A DNA stretch of 6,238 nucleotides, taken from positions 1-6,238 of the forward strand of contig JAIOTL010000113.1 of NCBI GenBank assembly GCA_021106775.1, in the 5' to 3' direction. This document shows positions 5,284 through 6,238 of this stretch, in pieces. Each line of letters starts with the position of its first letter. Position 1 is the first letter of the stretch. The stretch is from Planctomycetota bacterium. GTDB taxonomy: Bacteria > Planctomycetota > UBA8742 > SKZP01 > JAIOTL01. The position numbers and the translations under genes are program-made. Under the pieces are notes generated by a model. It searched no databases. It worked only from the letters and a program-made list of their open reading frames with translations, and was not told the DNA's origin.

Positions 5284-6238
5284 TTATTTCATTTTTTCGC
5301 GCATTGTAAAACCGACTAACAGGCAGAATATTACGCCGATGATAACGATGTGCCAGCTGAATGTACCTAATCCTTTGCCTGATGCTGCAAGTCCGAAATT
5401 ATGCGCAAATCCCGCACCGACAAGCATCCCAAGTACGAAAATGCCAGCATCGCCATCACCTTCTCCAGATAAAAAGACTTGCCTCCCAGGACATCCACCA
5501 GCCATTGTGAATGCGAGACCTGCAAGAATCATACCACCCATATTTCCGAACCAGTCTGTGTGTGCTGCTGGCTGTCCTTCGAAACCAGGATTAAATCCCG
5601 CTGACACGTCACCAACACCTGCAAGAATAAGGTTTGTGATAAAGGCTAATACAATAAATGCGATTAGACCGTTGAAAAGATGAAAATCTTTGAGCAAAAC
5701 AAGGTCTCGAATTGCTCCAACCGTACAGAATCTGCTTCGCTGAGCCAGAAAACCCACGAGTAATCCTACAATTAATGAAATAATAAGTGGAGCAAACATT
5801 GCTCCGGGACCTTTAATCGAAAAGAATATCGGTGCTGAACCTGTCTCGCCAGATGCTGAAAATACGGGCTTTAGAATTGCAAAAGATAATAATACAAGAG
5901 CCAAAATGGGCATAATTAAACCGACTATTTTTGATGCTTTGTGATTACGTTTCAGGCTGAAGCCGTTTTTTAGCAGAAAAACTCCAATCACGATTCCGAT
6001 AACCAAGCCAGTTATTCCGAAAATCGCATTCCAATCACCTCCTGCAAGTCTGAGCATTGCCCGCCAAGGACATCCGAGAAAAATCAATGCACCAATCATT
6101 GCGAAAAACCCAAGTAGAAAGCGAATTATCGGTGCTGAACCTGTTCTGGGTTTGAATTCTCTAAACATTAATGCTGCAATGAAAGAACCCAATATAAACC
6201 CGATAATTTCCGGGCGAATGTACTGCACCACAGATGCC
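5284..6238 (-). CDS. yedE: YedE-type selenium/sulfur transport membrane protein (N-terminus beyond window)
   Basis: About 317 codons are visible, with about nine hydrophobic membrane-spanning stretches, giving an inner-membrane channel or transporter of the YeeE/YedE superfamily. Counting from the codon at 6231, conserved cysteines are C54 (LGCPWR), C169 (SRFCTVG) and C247 (GGCPGRQ). [23 protein letters not shown] and [11 protein letters not shown] resemble the YedE/FdhT subfamily linked with selenium metabolism, rather than the thiosulfate-importing YeeE/TsuA. The repeated LGCP/GGCP motifs suggest the internal duplication typical of the family. The GTG at 6231 is not the start: the frame stays open to the window edge, the visible part begins in a conserved stretch, and the expected N-terminal segment with its own cysteine motif is missing. 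The TusA-family gene follows 20 bp downstream. Substrate assignment is inference. Confidence 0.88.
   Translation of the reverse strand, partial: ASVVQYIRPEIIGFILGSFIAALMFREFKPRTGSAPIIRFLLGFFAMIGALIFLGCPWRAMLRLAGGDWNAIFGITGLVIGIVIGVFLLKNGFSLKRNHKASKIVGLIMPILALVLLSFAILKPVFSASGETGSAPIFFSIKGPGAMFAPLIISLIVGLLVGFLAQRSRFCTVGAIRDLVLLKDFHLFNGLIAFIVLAFITNLILAGVGDVSAGFNPGFEGQPAAHTDWFGNMGGMILAGLAFTMAGGCPGRQVFLSGEGDGDAGIFVLGMLVGAGFAHNFGLAASGKGLGTFSWHIVIIGVIFCLLVGFTMREKMK

Noticed and set aside
5339..5683. Plus-strand 114-codon frame rich in Pro and Ala
   Set aside because: It is antisense to conserved transmembrane segments of yedE; its composition is the complement of Gly/Ala-rich membrane helices.
6229..6231. 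GTG as the true start of yedE
   Set aside because: The frame stays open to the window edge, the protein would begin in mid-family sequence, and the expected N-terminal helix and cysteine motif would be absent.

Overview
The window reads as ordinary bacterial chromosome of modest, AT-leaning base composition. It holds four protein genes and two repeat-rich intergenic stretches. I cannot name the organism. A large membrane-anchored Ser/Thr kinase with an N-terminal zinc ribbon, a clostridial-like YedE selenium/sulfur transporter, and many small palindromic repeats fit a deep-branching, probably anaerobic, Gram-negative-type lineage (for example Riflebacteria or Lentisphaerae/Planctomycetes-like candidate groups). 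That placement is inference only.

Layout. (1) 1-2624, minus strand: one uninterrupted reading frame for a Hanks-type Ser/Thr protein kinase, running off the left edge, so its extracytoplasmic C-terminus is missing. It has an N-terminal helical segment, a four-cysteine zinc ribbon, a complete kinase domain in which HRD is replaced by ERD, a long acidic linker, and one transmembrane helix. (2) 2625-3048: divergent intergenic region with a tandem GGTATAA motif in front of the kinase and a ~130 bp MITE-like nested inverted repeat in front of nadB. (3) 3049-4701, plus strand: nadB, L-aspartate oxidase, complete, with no nadA or nadC beside it. (4) 4702-5035: nested repeats, including a second MITE-like element with CTAG at both ends and terminal repeats related to those of the first. 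(5) 5036-6238, minus strand: a two-gene unit, a YedE-type multi-spanning membrane protein (N-terminus off the right edge) followed 20 bp downstream by a 75-aa TusA-family sulfur carrier.

How the genes relate. Only the yedE/TusA pair looks like a working unit: import of a sulfur or selenium species and hand-over to a persulfide/selenide carrier. The kinase and nadB are divergent neighbours without an obvious common pathway. The least ordinary features are the ERD catalytic motif and the pair of MITE-like elements with similar ends that bracket nadB. I see no CRISPR array, tRNA, rRNA, transposase gene or phage gene, and nothing that clearly amounts to a new system.
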